Origin: Epiperipatus broadwayi
Taxonomy: Eukaryota; Onychophora; Udeonychophora; Euonychophora; Peripatidae
Assembly: GCA_028023455.1 (NCBI GenBank)
Contig: JAQFVV010006427.1
Location: 248,001 to 312,000, forward strand
Reading direction: 5' to 3'
Length of the DNA stretch: 64,000 bases
Shown here: positions 47,083 to 58,780 of the stretch, piece by piece
Position numbering within the stretch: position 1 is the stretch's first letter
Layout of the letters: each line of letters begins with the position of its first letter
The notes under the pieces: generated by a model
What the model saw: the letters and a program-made list of their open reading frames with translations, nothing else
The model's database searches: none
What the model was told of the DNA's origin: nothing
Made by a program: the position numbers and the translations under genes

Positions 47083-47929
47083 AACATTTATTTTTTGTCA
47101 TTCTATTTTACATGTTAGATTTATAAAGGTATGTGTGTGAAAGAGAAGAGAGAGAGAAAAAAAAGTGTTTATTTTTTTTTTGAGACATTTTCATGTGGAG
47201 TGAAAATCATGGTCAGTGTGACATCCAATTTGAAATACATTTATGGAAAAGGGAGAAGAATTTAAAATTAATGTTATGATTTTAAAACAGTCGAATATGA
47301 TTATTGTTGTTATTGTTAATATAAATTTTTATGTAGATATAGAAATTTTTATGTATATATTAGAAATGCAACAATAAATATTAGTTTATTTTATTAAACA
47401 AGGCGTATATATTTCATTAAGAGTAGTCTTTATTAAGTGTGATCATTCATCATCAAGGTGAATATTAGCTATTTAAGTTCCAATTAGATATACTAAAATT
47501 AAGCAATAATTATGAATTTCTTTATAAAAATTAGGATTATGATTAGGCTTAGTCCTAAAGCTGTGGTTAACCATTATCATTATCATTATCATCATCGTCA
47601 TCATCATGTTTTAATTAATGGGATAGATAAATGCTTAAAGGCCATAAATAAATATTGATTTCATAATATTTAGTGATTTCTTAGTATTATTATAACCACC
47701 ATCCCATCATATATTTCATGCAAGGTTGAGTGAATTGCCATCCTAAATTAATAATAATAATCTGAGCTAGTAAAACTTGTAAAGAAAAATATTGAAACGC
47801 ATTTATTGTCTAATGAATTTATGTACTCCACTTCAGTTTAAGGATGTTTTATGTTTAACTAAATATTATTGCATACAGTGATATGGGTCTAAAAGCAAAA
47901 TCCTCCATTTTTATTAGAAATAAATTACC

Positions 47930-48015
47930 AAAAAGGGATTCAAACCCGGTATATGTGAAAAAGTTATAAATATAACTTTGTCTAGGCCCAGCTAACCTAG
48001 TGGTGCCCTGATAGG
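47930..48015 (-). repeat. Possible tRNA-derived SINE or tRNA-like fragment
   Basis: On the minus strand, CTAGGTTAGCTGGG (A-box-like, about 47,988-48,001) lies about 45 bp before GGGTTTGAATCCC (B-box-like, 47,935-47,947). The ends differ from the other SINE family, and no target duplication was found. Confidence 0.4.
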
Positions 48016-48621
48016 CCATATTCACTTGTTGTTCACTTAGACATGCACTTGAGATCAACCAAGAGATAAGAGTGAGTAAAATCTACAGTTGGATATATTG
48101 AGAGATATTTGATTGAGTTACCAGTGTACTCACTCACTTGATTTCCATATACCTGAGTTATAATAGTTTGTTCTGAATAATAATTGCTTATGGTTTGATC
48201 TACTTGTTTATTGTTGATACAATGCCTGCCTAACCAAAGTTTGAAATAGGCCAGACACCTTAAATGACTAGTCTACAGGCATTATTGTTTATAATTATTG
48301 ATACTGTGATATCTTTAATTTCTAATTATAGAAATATGTTTAATTTATTCCTACTCATCATTTTAATATTTATTGACTATTATAGCTACTATCCAGGAGT
48401 ATATTTCATTCAATCCAATGATATTTTAAATATTATGATCTTATATATTATAGACTACTCAGATATGGTAATATTTATATTTGAATCTTTTCTACCTTTA
48501 TCTAAATTCTTTTGATCTACTTTAATTTGGTTACAATATATTGCTATTGGTGGAATTTTAACATTTTATTCAAATCAGTGATTGTAGCGCCTCTATAACC
48601 GTCTTTCTACCTTTTATAACT

Positions 48622-48656
48622 CTGTGGATGGCTTGTGTGACCAAGTCGAAACGTCA
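48622..48656 (+). other. Hammerhead-like motif, possible Penelope-type tail
   Basis: CTGTGGATG is followed by GGCTTG, a short loop, CAAGTC and GAAAC. The two hexamers can form a 6-bp stem with one G-U pair directly before GAAA, as stem II of a hammerhead does. The first core segment departs from CTGATGA. Confidence 0.35.
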
Positions 48657-48720
48657 GTATATTAATATTAAAAGTTTTTAACATGGATGAACACGCAAAA
48701 TATGTATTATATATATATTC

Positions 48721-48980
48721 TAGAAAAAAAGAAGAGCGAAAGAGAAACTCCTTAGTAAATGTGTAAAATGAAAAAAACTACTAATGATCATTTTTGACTC
48801 ACCAAACTTAGATGTCTTCATACAAGTGAAGAATATATATTATTTCAAATTTTAATTCTATATAACAGGTTTTTTTTTAAATTTATATATATATATTTCT
48901 AGAAAAAAAGAAGAGAGAAAGAGAAACTCATTAGTAAATGTGTAAAATCAAAGAAACTACTAATGATCATTTTTGACCAC
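48721..48980 (+). repeat. Tandem duplication with a 179-bp period
   Basis: TAGAAAAAAAGAAGAG at 48,721 recurs at 48,900. About 80 bp after each start match closely, including the ACTACTAATGATCATTTTTG stretch. The first unit holds the junction where copy B resumes. Confidence 0.75.
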
Positions 48981-50030
48981 CAGACTAGTTTGAACTCAAG
49001 TTAATAATTAATCATTAGTTGACAGTTTCAAGATACAAATATTTCAAACCACCAAAGTGGATAGTAGATACCTTCGATCACATATTGCCATTAAAGGAGC
49101 AGTAACATCAGTAAAACAAAATAAAATACCAGAAAAAAGCTGAAACAAAAGCATTATTATTATTTCTTTTTGGACTGTTGTCACCCACTTATTTTAAACA
49201 TTCTATTGTGGAAAACTTAAAAAGACATGCAATGCTTAACTCTAGATTGCTTTGTTTGAAGGGCTTTAGAACCCACCCTATCAAAGTCCAGCTGCCTCTG
49301 AATGGGAAATCCAGAGAAACACATCCAGGGCTGACCAAACAGAAGTGATGAGAACAGTGTCTACAATGCCTCATATCTCCATCTACTTTGGGAAAGAAAA
49401 TGTGAGAGGAAAAGAAAATCATGAAATAAGCCTACTCTGATTCAAATTCAGAATTGTCTGTCAATAAGTTAAGACATCAACTAGTTTATAGCTATTTCTA
49501 TTATCTTAACAATCATGTTGAAAATAATAACTAGACTAATTTAAAGAGAATTTGTGTGCAATAATCAGTGTGTGCTTTAAAGACATTTTTGTGTTTTTCT
49601 CTGTGATTATTATCAAGAAAATTTACATGTGATAATCAATGTGTTATGTACACATATATGTATCCAGATTAAAAACTGATTAACAATACTTCATAAATGA
49701 AGGAACTCAAAAAATTGATAATGTACAACAAATTTTATTAACTATTGACATTTCATTTTTTCCTCAATTCTCTTTATCTTGTTCAATAATAAAATAGGAC
49801 TTAGTGATTAAAGGGTTTATTATTGCTAAACCTTGTGTTTATCATGCTATTTTTCTTTTATTTTTTTACTATTTTTATTTCATTTGTTTATCAATGGTAT
49901 TTTATGTATTTGCTTGTAGACATATTTGTTGAGTATTTTGATATAGTTCATTTTAAAATAGATGTTCATTTTTTTTTGTTTGAAATATCTTTGTAAACAT
50001 TTTTTGGGAAAGATGTAAACCCTAGACAAT
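48806..50030 (+). repeat. Duplicated segment, copy B, second block
   Basis: This is collinear with about 38,940-40,115 of copy A, up to GATGTAAACCCTAGACAATG. There the Penelope-like element and flanking TG/TA repeats interrupt it. Confidence 0.8.
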
Positions 50031-50088
50031 GTGTGTGTATGTATGTATGTATATATATAATGTTTTCATGGTTATATGATGTAGATAA

Positions 50089-50591
50089 AACAATGTTTTT
50101 GGGTACGAAGTGTGTATTATTTTGCATTACAATCTGATATTTCGATGGACTAGCAATCGCCATTATCAAGGTTAACTTTTGAAAGAACAATTGCTAGAAC
50201 TCAAAGAATAACGTCACTCAGTGCAAGATGAGAAGTGAGATTCAACTTGAAGTATTTCAGCATTCACAATTTGAGGCTTATCAAAATGTTTATTTCTCTC
50301 AGTTTTTTCACCTATTAATTTCAAGGTAATATTAGATAAAATGATAGGTTTCCACATAGCTGGAATACATTGTGCTCTCTCAGCCCTATTTAAACCAGTA
50401 GGTCTTTTTAACATTTCAATTGACTCTCTCATGGTTCTTAAATCATATCTTTCCAAATTAACAAGTATTTTCTTATTGTCAAAATCAGATTTGTGGCCAA
50501 TTTCTAAAAAATGGGAAGTAAAAACTGATGTGCTAACTTTTTGATTAAAAGCATTTCTATGTGCCTTAATTCTGACATTTATTCATCTATT
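50089..50591 (-). pseudogene. Inverted partial copy of the Penelope endonuclease end
   Basis: An 80-residue minus frame at 50,214-50,456 begins MERYDLRTMRESIEMLKRP and matches the 51,290-51,530 coding segment at most positions. It lacks the GIY-YIG motifs because the arm starts just after them. Near its outer end the minus strand has a stem-loop (50,134-50,170) with a CGAAA box. Confidence 0.85.
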
Positions 50592-50904
50592 TTAAATATT
50601 AAATTAACTATGAAGTGAAAAATAACAGATCACTTTCTTTTCTAGATGTTTTAATTGCAAAAAAAATGTGATGAAACATTATCAATATCAGTTTACAGAA
50701 ACTCCACCCATACAAACAGATATCTTGATTTTAATTCTCATCATCATCCTACACAGATTTTTTCTGTAGCAAAATTTTTTTTGAGTAGAGCATATAATTT
50801 ATCTGATAAGAACATCTTACTCAAGAAATAGAACTTACAAAAAATATTCTACTTTCTAATAATTATAATAAAAACATCATATGTAAGGCTTTACATAACA
50901 TAAA

Positions 50905-51570
50905 TATTAAAAAGAAAAAAAGGATAGAATTGACAATTCCACTTTTAATAGAGTAATTTTACCTTACATTAAAGGGGTTACTGATAAAATCAGTAGAAGA
51001 TTATCTTGTTTTAATATAAAGACTACTTTTTCTACTGGCAAAAAAAATGGTGTTTTTTTATATAAACCTAAAGACACAATATTTTTGGAACACCAAGGAG
51101 TTTATGAAATTCCATGTTTGCAATGTTCAAGAAGCTATGTGGGTCATTCTAATAGATGAATAAATGTCGGAATTAAGGAACATAGAAATGCTTTTAATCA
51201 AAAAATTAGCACATCAGTTTTTACTTCCCATTTTTTAGAAATTGGTCAGAAACCTGATTTTGACAATACAAAAATACTTGCTAATTTGGAAAGATATGAT
51301 TTAAAAACCATGAGTGAGTCAATTGAAATATTAAAGAGACCTACTGGTTTAAATAGGGCTGATGAAGCATAACATATTCCAGCTACGTGGAAACCTATCG
51401 TTTTATCTAATATTAACTTGAAATTAATAGGTGAAAAAACTGAGAGAAATAAACATTTTGATAAGCCTCATATTGTGAATGCTGAACTACTTCAATTTGA
51501 ATCTCACTTCTCATCCCGCACTGAGTCACATTATTCTTTGAGATCTAACAATTGTTCTTTCAAAAGTTAA
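50905..51570 (+). pseudogene. Penelope-like GIY-YIG endonuclease domain
   Basis: One plus frame is open except for two stops from about 50,905 to the TAA at 51,568. It holds ILPYIKGVTDKISRRL, the linker after the reverse transcriptase, and then LEHQGVYEIPCLQCSRSYVG. In that segment GVY (51,097-51,105) and YVG (51,136-51,144) are the GIY and YIG motifs and PCLQC supplies the paired Cys seen in Penelope enzymes. The Arg position follows at SNR and a Glu-His at KEHRNAF. Further on, HFLEIGQKPDFDNTKIL and ERYDLKTMSESIEI match the conserved second half of the family. The stops fall after SNR and after RADEA. The mirrored left arm carries the same C-terminal region without those exact stops. Confidence 0.85.
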
Positions 51571-51674
51571 CCTTAATAATGGTGGTTGCTAGTCTGTCAA
51601 AATATCGGATTGTAATGCAAAATAATACACGATTCATATCCAAAAATATTGTTATATATATGTGTGTGTGTATG

Positions 51675-52935
51675 TGTGTGTATGATAATAGTGAGCTGGA
51701 CTAAAATAAAATAATAAAGTGTGGTATAAAATGATAATAGTAACTAGATAAGAATTTATTTATTTTTCTTTAATATTAATTTAGTAAAGGCAGAAATTAG
51801 GCAGAGTTGTGAATGGATACAGATTTATTAGGGAATAGGTAGAGTACAATATTATTGACAATATGAGGTATGTACATGCAAATTTTTGATTTTGCTTATT
51901 AATTATATGAATGTCAGAAGGGACTAAATTATTTAATTAGGTGAAATGGCATTTAAATCCCATAATTAAAAGATGTGTGATGCTTGCCATTTTTTTTGTT
52001 CTTACTATTATTAATCATTGAATGTTTAGTAATTCTATAATTAATTGTTTTGGGAATATATACATTATTTTGTAATATTGGAATAAAACATGAATCAGAT
52101 GTTGAAATTAAACTGCTTATATGTGTTTATTTATTCACTACAAAAGTCCTTATAAATGTTGCTCCTAAGTCATCATCAGATAATGAACCATAGTAAAAAT
52201 AGGAAAAAGGTATTTTAGTTATGATATATAAAATCTTGGTCATAGAGGTATGTATAAAGTACTTATAACAATCTCTACTTGCTGAATATATATTTAGGAT
52301 CTAGTTCTCTTTTGTGCCTTTGAAGGAGTATGAGAGTGGTATTATCACCAGAAATTATTTATATAGCAGAACAAATATGCACGGAATAACAGTGCATATG
52401 ACTTTTTTTCTATGAGCTAGCTTAGTAATTAATCTTTCATCATAAGCAAAGTGACTAAAAACCAGGAGCTGATCTTATAGAGGTGGAAACTAGATGGGTT
52501 CCAAGAGATGGATATTAATCATCTCATCCCCAATAATAAAACACAAACAGTTCATTATAGCTACCTAGTAATGGGCCAGGTATTTGTGTTTAGATGCTAA
52601 GATTGTATAGATGCTAAGATTAGAGTACAACACTAACTGTTTGATAGTGGCTGTGATTTCACACTATTACAATAATTTGGCTACCTAGCTGTGGGATGAT
52701 GATGATGATCACCACCATCCATGTTCACTGTGGGTAAACACTGTACACCTATCATACCATACCAATTACTGGTACAATAATTTGCCACATCAACTCAGGC
52801 TTGATGTTTAATATTTACAGTGATTCTGGCATAATAATTTGGCCTGCCAATTGAGAGCATTCTGGTATAATAATTTGATGACTAATGTAACATGCTAGTG
52901 ATTCAAACTACATATCACTATAAGATGCACAGTTA
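51675..52935 (+). repeat. Duplicated segment, copy B, third block
   Basis: This is collinear with about 40,118-41,330 of copy A, starting at ATGATAATAGTGAGCTGGAC. It ends soon after TAGTGATTCAAAC (52,909), beyond which the two copies no longer match. Confidence 0.8.
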
Positions 52936-55117
52936 AAAAAGCTAAATAAATACTTTGATAGATTAAATAAAAATGTTATAGATTGTCATGCATGTATGCA
53001 CTTACATCACATATATTAAATACATAGCTATACTTATGTAAGAAATTTAAAAAAAAGTTTACAGAGTTAATATTACCTATTAGATATTTAATAAATTAAA
53101 AAAAAATTTGTCTACAGAGTTACCTATACAATTAAATATTTTATAAAAGAAATATGCTATGTAAAAATAAAAACAATAAAATGATAACTAATATAATGTA
53201 AAGGAAGACAAAATAGTTTTACTGCTTGCAAATGAATTTGAGTTGTGTGGTTTAATAAATTGTATCATATTTGTAATCCTTTAATTTACCTTTTCCTGCA
53301 ATGAAATGAATGGCAAATTTAAATACATTTTTAAAACTATAAAGTACTAAAATAGAGAAAGTCAGAGAACAAATTTCAAACTTCAGTCACAATTTTTCTT
53401 TCTTCAAATCATTATGTAAATAAATAAAACTATTTTTTTTAATTAAAATTGTGAAAATATTTATAAAAAAACATGTTTTTATAAATAAAATATATATTAC
53501 ATTTTGTAATTAGGTCTTCATAAAAACATCCTGAAATAAATAAAACGGACTTGATTGCATGTTAGATGTTAAAAACGTGTTATGAGAACATAACATGTGA
53601 ATAGGTCTGAAAAGAAAAATGACACCAATATAAGTCTTGACCCAATAAGAAAGTTGTGCAGGTTGATTCTTTTAAGAAACCACTGGTTAAAACAGTTCTT
53701 CTTAGAATTGCTTGTGACAGCTGTATCATGTTGTTTGTTTTAAAATATTTTTCAATACTCTGTCTCATTCAAGTATGTAAATATAAGCTATGCAAAGACT
53801 ATTTAACATAGCTGGCTAGATTGTATCCATACAAACACTGAAACTGCATAAAATGTAATATTGCATGCTTTAAGGAAGAAACTATGTCACAAGGAAAGAA
53901 GGTGACTTCTGTAAGATCTATCATATATATTTCTCTAGTGGAACACATCTACAGTGTTTACCATCACTGACAACCTAAGAGGATAATCATAATCAGGACT
54001 GGATTGAAAAAGACTATTATTAAAAATGTGTACATATATAATAAGCATATGATATCTGCAGAAAATAATGGTGTAAAAGTTAAAAACTTTAAGACATTTG
54101 TATTAATGTAAGATCTTATCTTTATATTTACCTTTAAGGCCTTACATTTTACTATTTAAAATTATTGTTCTTTTTCTCTTCAATATTTTATATTATATTT
54201 ATTGTATTTATCTGGTAACAGTTACAAAAGTATTAGCAATAATTTCATATTTTGCTAAATGTAAATAAGTGTTAGGCTTGTTTTTTATTAATTAATTTGA
54301 TTTGGTTTTGCTTTACAAAACCTTCCAAACATATACTGTTAATATCCACTAACCCTGAGAAATCATGCAATCCATTGGATACCATTCAGAGCAAAGGCAG
54401 TGATTTAGATTGATGATGATCAGCAATATTAAAATTTCCAAAAGTAAATTGTCTATTTAGAAAGTTTGTCACTTGAAGATTAATTTTAAATTGAATCTAG
54501 AAAAAGAAATAAAAAATATTTTTGGAATAATTACACACAACTTTCAGTGCTAGATTATTCAATTATCATCACCAACTTGTTGGTTATATTAATAAATATA
54601 TTTGAAGTTGATAACCATTTTAATTATTTATATTTACTATATTATAACCCATTACAGTAAACATATACACAAAAACATTGATTTTATATCATAATGAATA
54701 ATATCTATGCATATATGAAATCTAAATGGAAGTAAACAATTCTCCTGTAATCTATAAATAAATAAATCTCTCTACATTAACAAATGGTAGAGAATAGAAT
54801 GGACATACCTGTTCTTTAAGTTTGTACTCTTAATAAGCTGTGCTAATATTGTTAAAAATTTTGAATGTTAGATTATCCAGATGAAAATATGGCATTAATA
54901 ATTTTGAAATGTGAATTGATTATATAAAGAATAAATACCTAATCTTGTTTTTAGCAAACCTTATTTTAATAATCAATTTAAAGTTAATAATTATGTTAAT
55001 AAACAAATAGAAGTTAATATCAAATATGCATAATTTTAATATATATGAAATTATATTTTCTAAGTTTGTGAAGCTTTTGTTTTCTAGTCATATATATATA
55101 TATGTGTATATATATAT
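52936..55117. other. AT-rich DNA, no gene recognised
   Basis: No supported frame. The stretch ends in a TA/TG run (55,090-55,117) into which element 3 is inserted. Confidence 0.55.
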
Positions 55118-58100
55118 TGAAGCAGTTGGATCTGAGTTCGATCCTAGGTTCATGACATCTAGCCGTAAGACCACTTCAAACCCTAGTACCAACCTTAAAT
55201 TTCCGATGCAATGGGGCTTTATATGTTCAATCCATGCTAATTTCCATAAAGAATAACTTATTTCATAAATGCGTATTAAAATTAATTAGTTTCAGATTTA
55301 AATTGATCAATTCTATTAATAAATTCATGATAGAATTATTCATGAATTTATATATTATAACTGCGTGGATTGTGCGTATATATTTGTAAATATTTAAATA
55401 TATATAATTGTTTAAAAGTTTCATTGCATCGGGAATGTTTGATTTTATTTTTAAATAATTTGTTAAAGTTTTATTGATTAAAAGCTACATTCTTTCGATA
55501 AGCTTTCAGATTTTCCCTTTCCAAAAACAACAGTTAAAGTTTTATTAATTAGAAAAAAAGATAAGGATTTCCTAATTAAAATCATTTTCTGATTTTAAGA
55601 ATTCATTTTCTAATTAGAAAATGAATTCAAGTTAATGAGTTTGAAAGCCTTATCGAAGGAATGTATCTAAAAACAACCAGTAAATCTAAAAACATTGATA
55701 ATGAAAGAAGCGCTAGCCTGAAGGCATCAGAGGACAGATATATATAGCTCTGAAAAGTTTGGAGAAAAAAAAAGCCATCTTTGTTGTAGAGAAGTGCAGT
55801 AAACTCTATGCATTTTAAATCATGAATTTAAATAGTGTTTCGATTATGGTGAAGGGCTAGAACATCAGGAATCTGGCTACGGTTCCTGAAGCCCTTAGAG
55901 AATCTTCAATGAAGCTGCTGAATCTTTCCTGGACCAATCATGCTGCTAAAATCATGAAAATTCATTAAAATACTGTTCAAGTAATCGAGAAAATGCATGC
56001 CTACATTTTACCAACCTGGATGTGTAACTTAAGGATCCAGCCCGGAAGAAATGGGTAATATATTTCCATAATGAACCTTAAACTTTCTGGCCAGTTCCGA
56101 ACTTTACTTTACACTCCTTTTAAGAGCTCTTTTCATTCTATAAATGTCATAATCTCTGTGTAATAATCTCTGTGTAAACTTACTTTTATTTATGCTATTA
56201 TATCGTAATTCTCTCAACTTCTAGTCTTTAACTTTCTCTTTTCTTACTTGGTGGTTCATTTATTATATTATATATATATTTGTGTAATTTATTAATGTTG
56301 TTATTTTAATTATATGCCAATAATCCTTTGACTCTATGATCTCCTTCTTTTCTTTGCCTTATACAAGTAATATAAACTAAATTCTGTTAGTTAATTCTCA
56401 CCCATTAGAACTAGATTTATACAGTTCTATCAATCATCGAGTCGAAAGAAATTATTAAATGTGTGTTATTTTTATAATTGGCTAATAATAAATTATTAGC
56501 TCCATTTTTAATCTATGCCACCGCTATTTTCTCATTTCACTAATATTTGTTTATTATTCAAATATAATCTTAAAATGTTTTTTGCAAAGGGCCGATAAAG
56601 GAATCAAATAAATATATTCTAATTCAACTTTATTATTTTCTATTAAGATTCAGGAAGGGCACGATGATTGGGGCATAATTAATATGATTTACAAATACTT
56701 TAAAATAGTTTTACTTAAAAGCTCATTTGACTTTAATTCATTTGATCAAGTCATCATGTAGAGCATTCTATAATTGGGTTTTAGTTCTCAAACGGTGACT
56801 AGTAAGTCATCATCTTCAACGTTGCTGACGTAGGGCAATCTTCCGCTCCGTTAGGCTGGTCGGTGATCATATTTCTGTTATTTTAAATTATCGAGGAAGA
56901 AAGCACTTCCTCTCCTGTTCATATTAGTCAAAGGGCATAAGACTTGTCAGATGCAAGCCACCATAGGACTTCGATTATCGACTAGCTATCGTCTTTCAAT
57001 TTCATTTTATAGCTCATAATTCGTCAGCACCGTTACCTCTCTGTTCCAGTAAAGCCCGCTCTGATGCTCGTAATTCATGATGAAGTGATTTCAATTAAAG
57101 TCGAACAAATTCTCAGTTATATTTAATTAAATAAGTTTTCCAATAAAGATTAAAGTTATGCCCTAAAATACGTATCTTGCTCTTCATGAATGGATTTGCG
57201 AATGTGAAAATAAATATCACATTCTTTCGTATAAAATTAGAGTAATAATTTCCTTTACTAATGAATACCTTTATCTGCCTTTTATTTTCTTGTTGGGGGC
57301 ATAGACATAGACTTTCAAATATTGCGTAATACTCATTGGCATATAATAAGGACCGCCACTCTTATTATAATTATAAACTTTGTTAAAGGCTAGAGGTAAT
57401 TAATATAATCATTATTTAAAATTCAAACAAAACAAATTATTATTATTAAATATTTTCTAAACACACTTGGTTTCTTAGTTCTTAATTCTTTTATAATTAT
57501 TTTAATGTTAATACTCACTGTCTGTGTTGGCAACCCGAACATATACATATGATTCGATTTAAAATTATTTTAGTCAGTTTATTATCAGATATTAATGTCA
57601 GTTCAGGGGTCTCTGATCCTCACCAACCGTTGAGCTAGTTTCTTGGCGCATAGCACTGTGCCATCAATTTAGATTTCTACTAATCTGAGCTGGTGAGTTG
57701 GGTTTGAATTCAGTTTGAACCAGCTGAGTTTGGATCCGACTTGCAGTTTAGGTGGTGGGTTTTTCGACTGGTACATGGTTATGTTTTTGGCTGCCCAACC
57801 ATTGTGGCTTCGATTTAATAAACCCCACACCCTGTAGATAGTAATTATGATCTTAGTTACTCAGTCAATTGAGATCTCGATAAATTAAATGTTTCTGTAG
57901 AAAGTGATATTTTTGTAGAATGTTATATATATTTGAAAAAAAGTTATGCGATTTATAACGCATAACTGAAATGATTTAATAAATTAAAATGTCATTTTGT
58001 AATTTTCTTTCTTATAATTAAATGTTTTCAAGATTATTTTTTAAATGTTCGTTCAGTAAAAGATTCGTTAGTCAAAATAATTATTTAAAGAAAAGTAATA

Positions 58101-58761
58101 AGATAGTAATATATATATAAATTAATTATACGTGTACTATATCAGTATATATATTATACGTTTGTGTTATACGCGTTCGTGACAGTAAGAAAATTATCGT
58201 TAGAAAAGTAGTAAGAGCAGATCAAAGCAAGGGGTAAAATAAATGAAATATTTTGTCTGTGTCAAAATTAATTATATGTATCTCAGTCTTATAATTACAA
58301 ATATCCAATATGATATCATGTTAAAAGTTTTAAATTTCAAAGTATTGCTTGCTAGCACATATATTAAATGTTCACTCCATATTCTTAGTAGCCTCAAAGG
58401 GGGGGGGGGCCTCAAAGCAGGTGAAGACCTTTTGTGTACACCAAGCAGCCAGATGCAGTTGGCAAAATGCTTAAATGGTTTACACGCTTTTATGCTAGCA
58501 AGATTAAAAATGATATCAACAAATAAAAGTTCTTGTGTAATATTAATTTTGACATTTTTTTTTTTTGTGTGTGAAAGCCTCATGCTTAGTAAAAATGAAG
58601 TAGTGAACTCCTATATTTAAACTCAGGTCAGGAACGCGTCAGTTGTTAATAAATAATAAATACTTCATCAATAAAATTGTTTTATCAAAAATTAAGTCAG
58701 TCATATGTGGTTTGGGGGTCAATGGGTTATTTCACATGCCCTATTGATCTCATTTTGCTCA
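55118..58761 (+). repeat. 5' LTR of element 3 (right boundary inferred)
   Basis: The start (TGAAGC) and the first 643 bp are proven by the copy at 63,358. The end is inferred: TTTGCTCA at 58,754-58,761 is followed by C and then TGGCGCCC (58,763-58,770), which has the form of a primer-binding site. This choice makes the interior about 4.6 kb, close to the 4.5 kb of element 1, but gives an unusually long LTR of 3.6 kb. A TGACGTAG site lies at 56,826-56,833 and a possible AATAAA at about 57,818. A 30-bp perfect palindrome is at 55,599-55,628. Confidence 0.5.
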
Positions 58762-58762
58762 C

Positions 58763-58780
58763 TGGCGCCCATATAAATAA
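58763..58780 (+). other. Candidate primer-binding site of element 3
   Basis: TGGCGCCC is the complement of a 3' tRNA end of the GGGCGCCA type, as in lysine tRNAs. Only 8 bases fit well; the following ATATAAATAA does not extend the match. Confidence 0.4.

Larger units (their letters stand above)
44906..48805. other. DNA interrupting copy B, about 3.9 kb
   Basis: This stretch is absent from copy A. It contains a SINE (46,964-47,082), a possible second SINE (47,930-48,015) and a hammerhead-like tail (48,622-48,656). The DNA on either side repeats the same 75-100 bp of the duplicated segment. No long coding frame or LTR pair was found, so whether it is one element or several is unknown. Confidence 0.55.
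50089..51653 (+). mobile_element. Penelope-like element with long inverted arms
   Basis: A plus-strand Penelope-type retroelement 3' half (about 50,630-51,653) is preceded by an inverted partial copy of its own end. The left arm (50,089-50,591, minus) matches the right arm (51,150-51,653, plus) over about 500 bp, with scattered differences. The spacer between arms is 558 bp. Coding landmarks on the plus strand are LSFLDVLIAKK (about 50,637), then a GIY-YIG endonuclease. Partial inverted or tandem copies are usual for Penelope-like elements. The element sits in a TG/TA microsatellite inside duplicated copy B; copy A lacks it. Confidence 0.85.

Noticed and set aside
57534-57550. TGGCAACCCGAAC as the element 3 primer-binding site
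   Set aside because: The preceding bases end in TGT, not in a CA-type LTR end, and the interior would be over 5.8 kb. The site at 58,763 fits better, though not conclusively.
58243-58620. 125-codon plus frame and 103-codon antisense frame in the element 3 LTR region
   Set aside because: Both cover the same bases, include homopolymer runs and show no domain.
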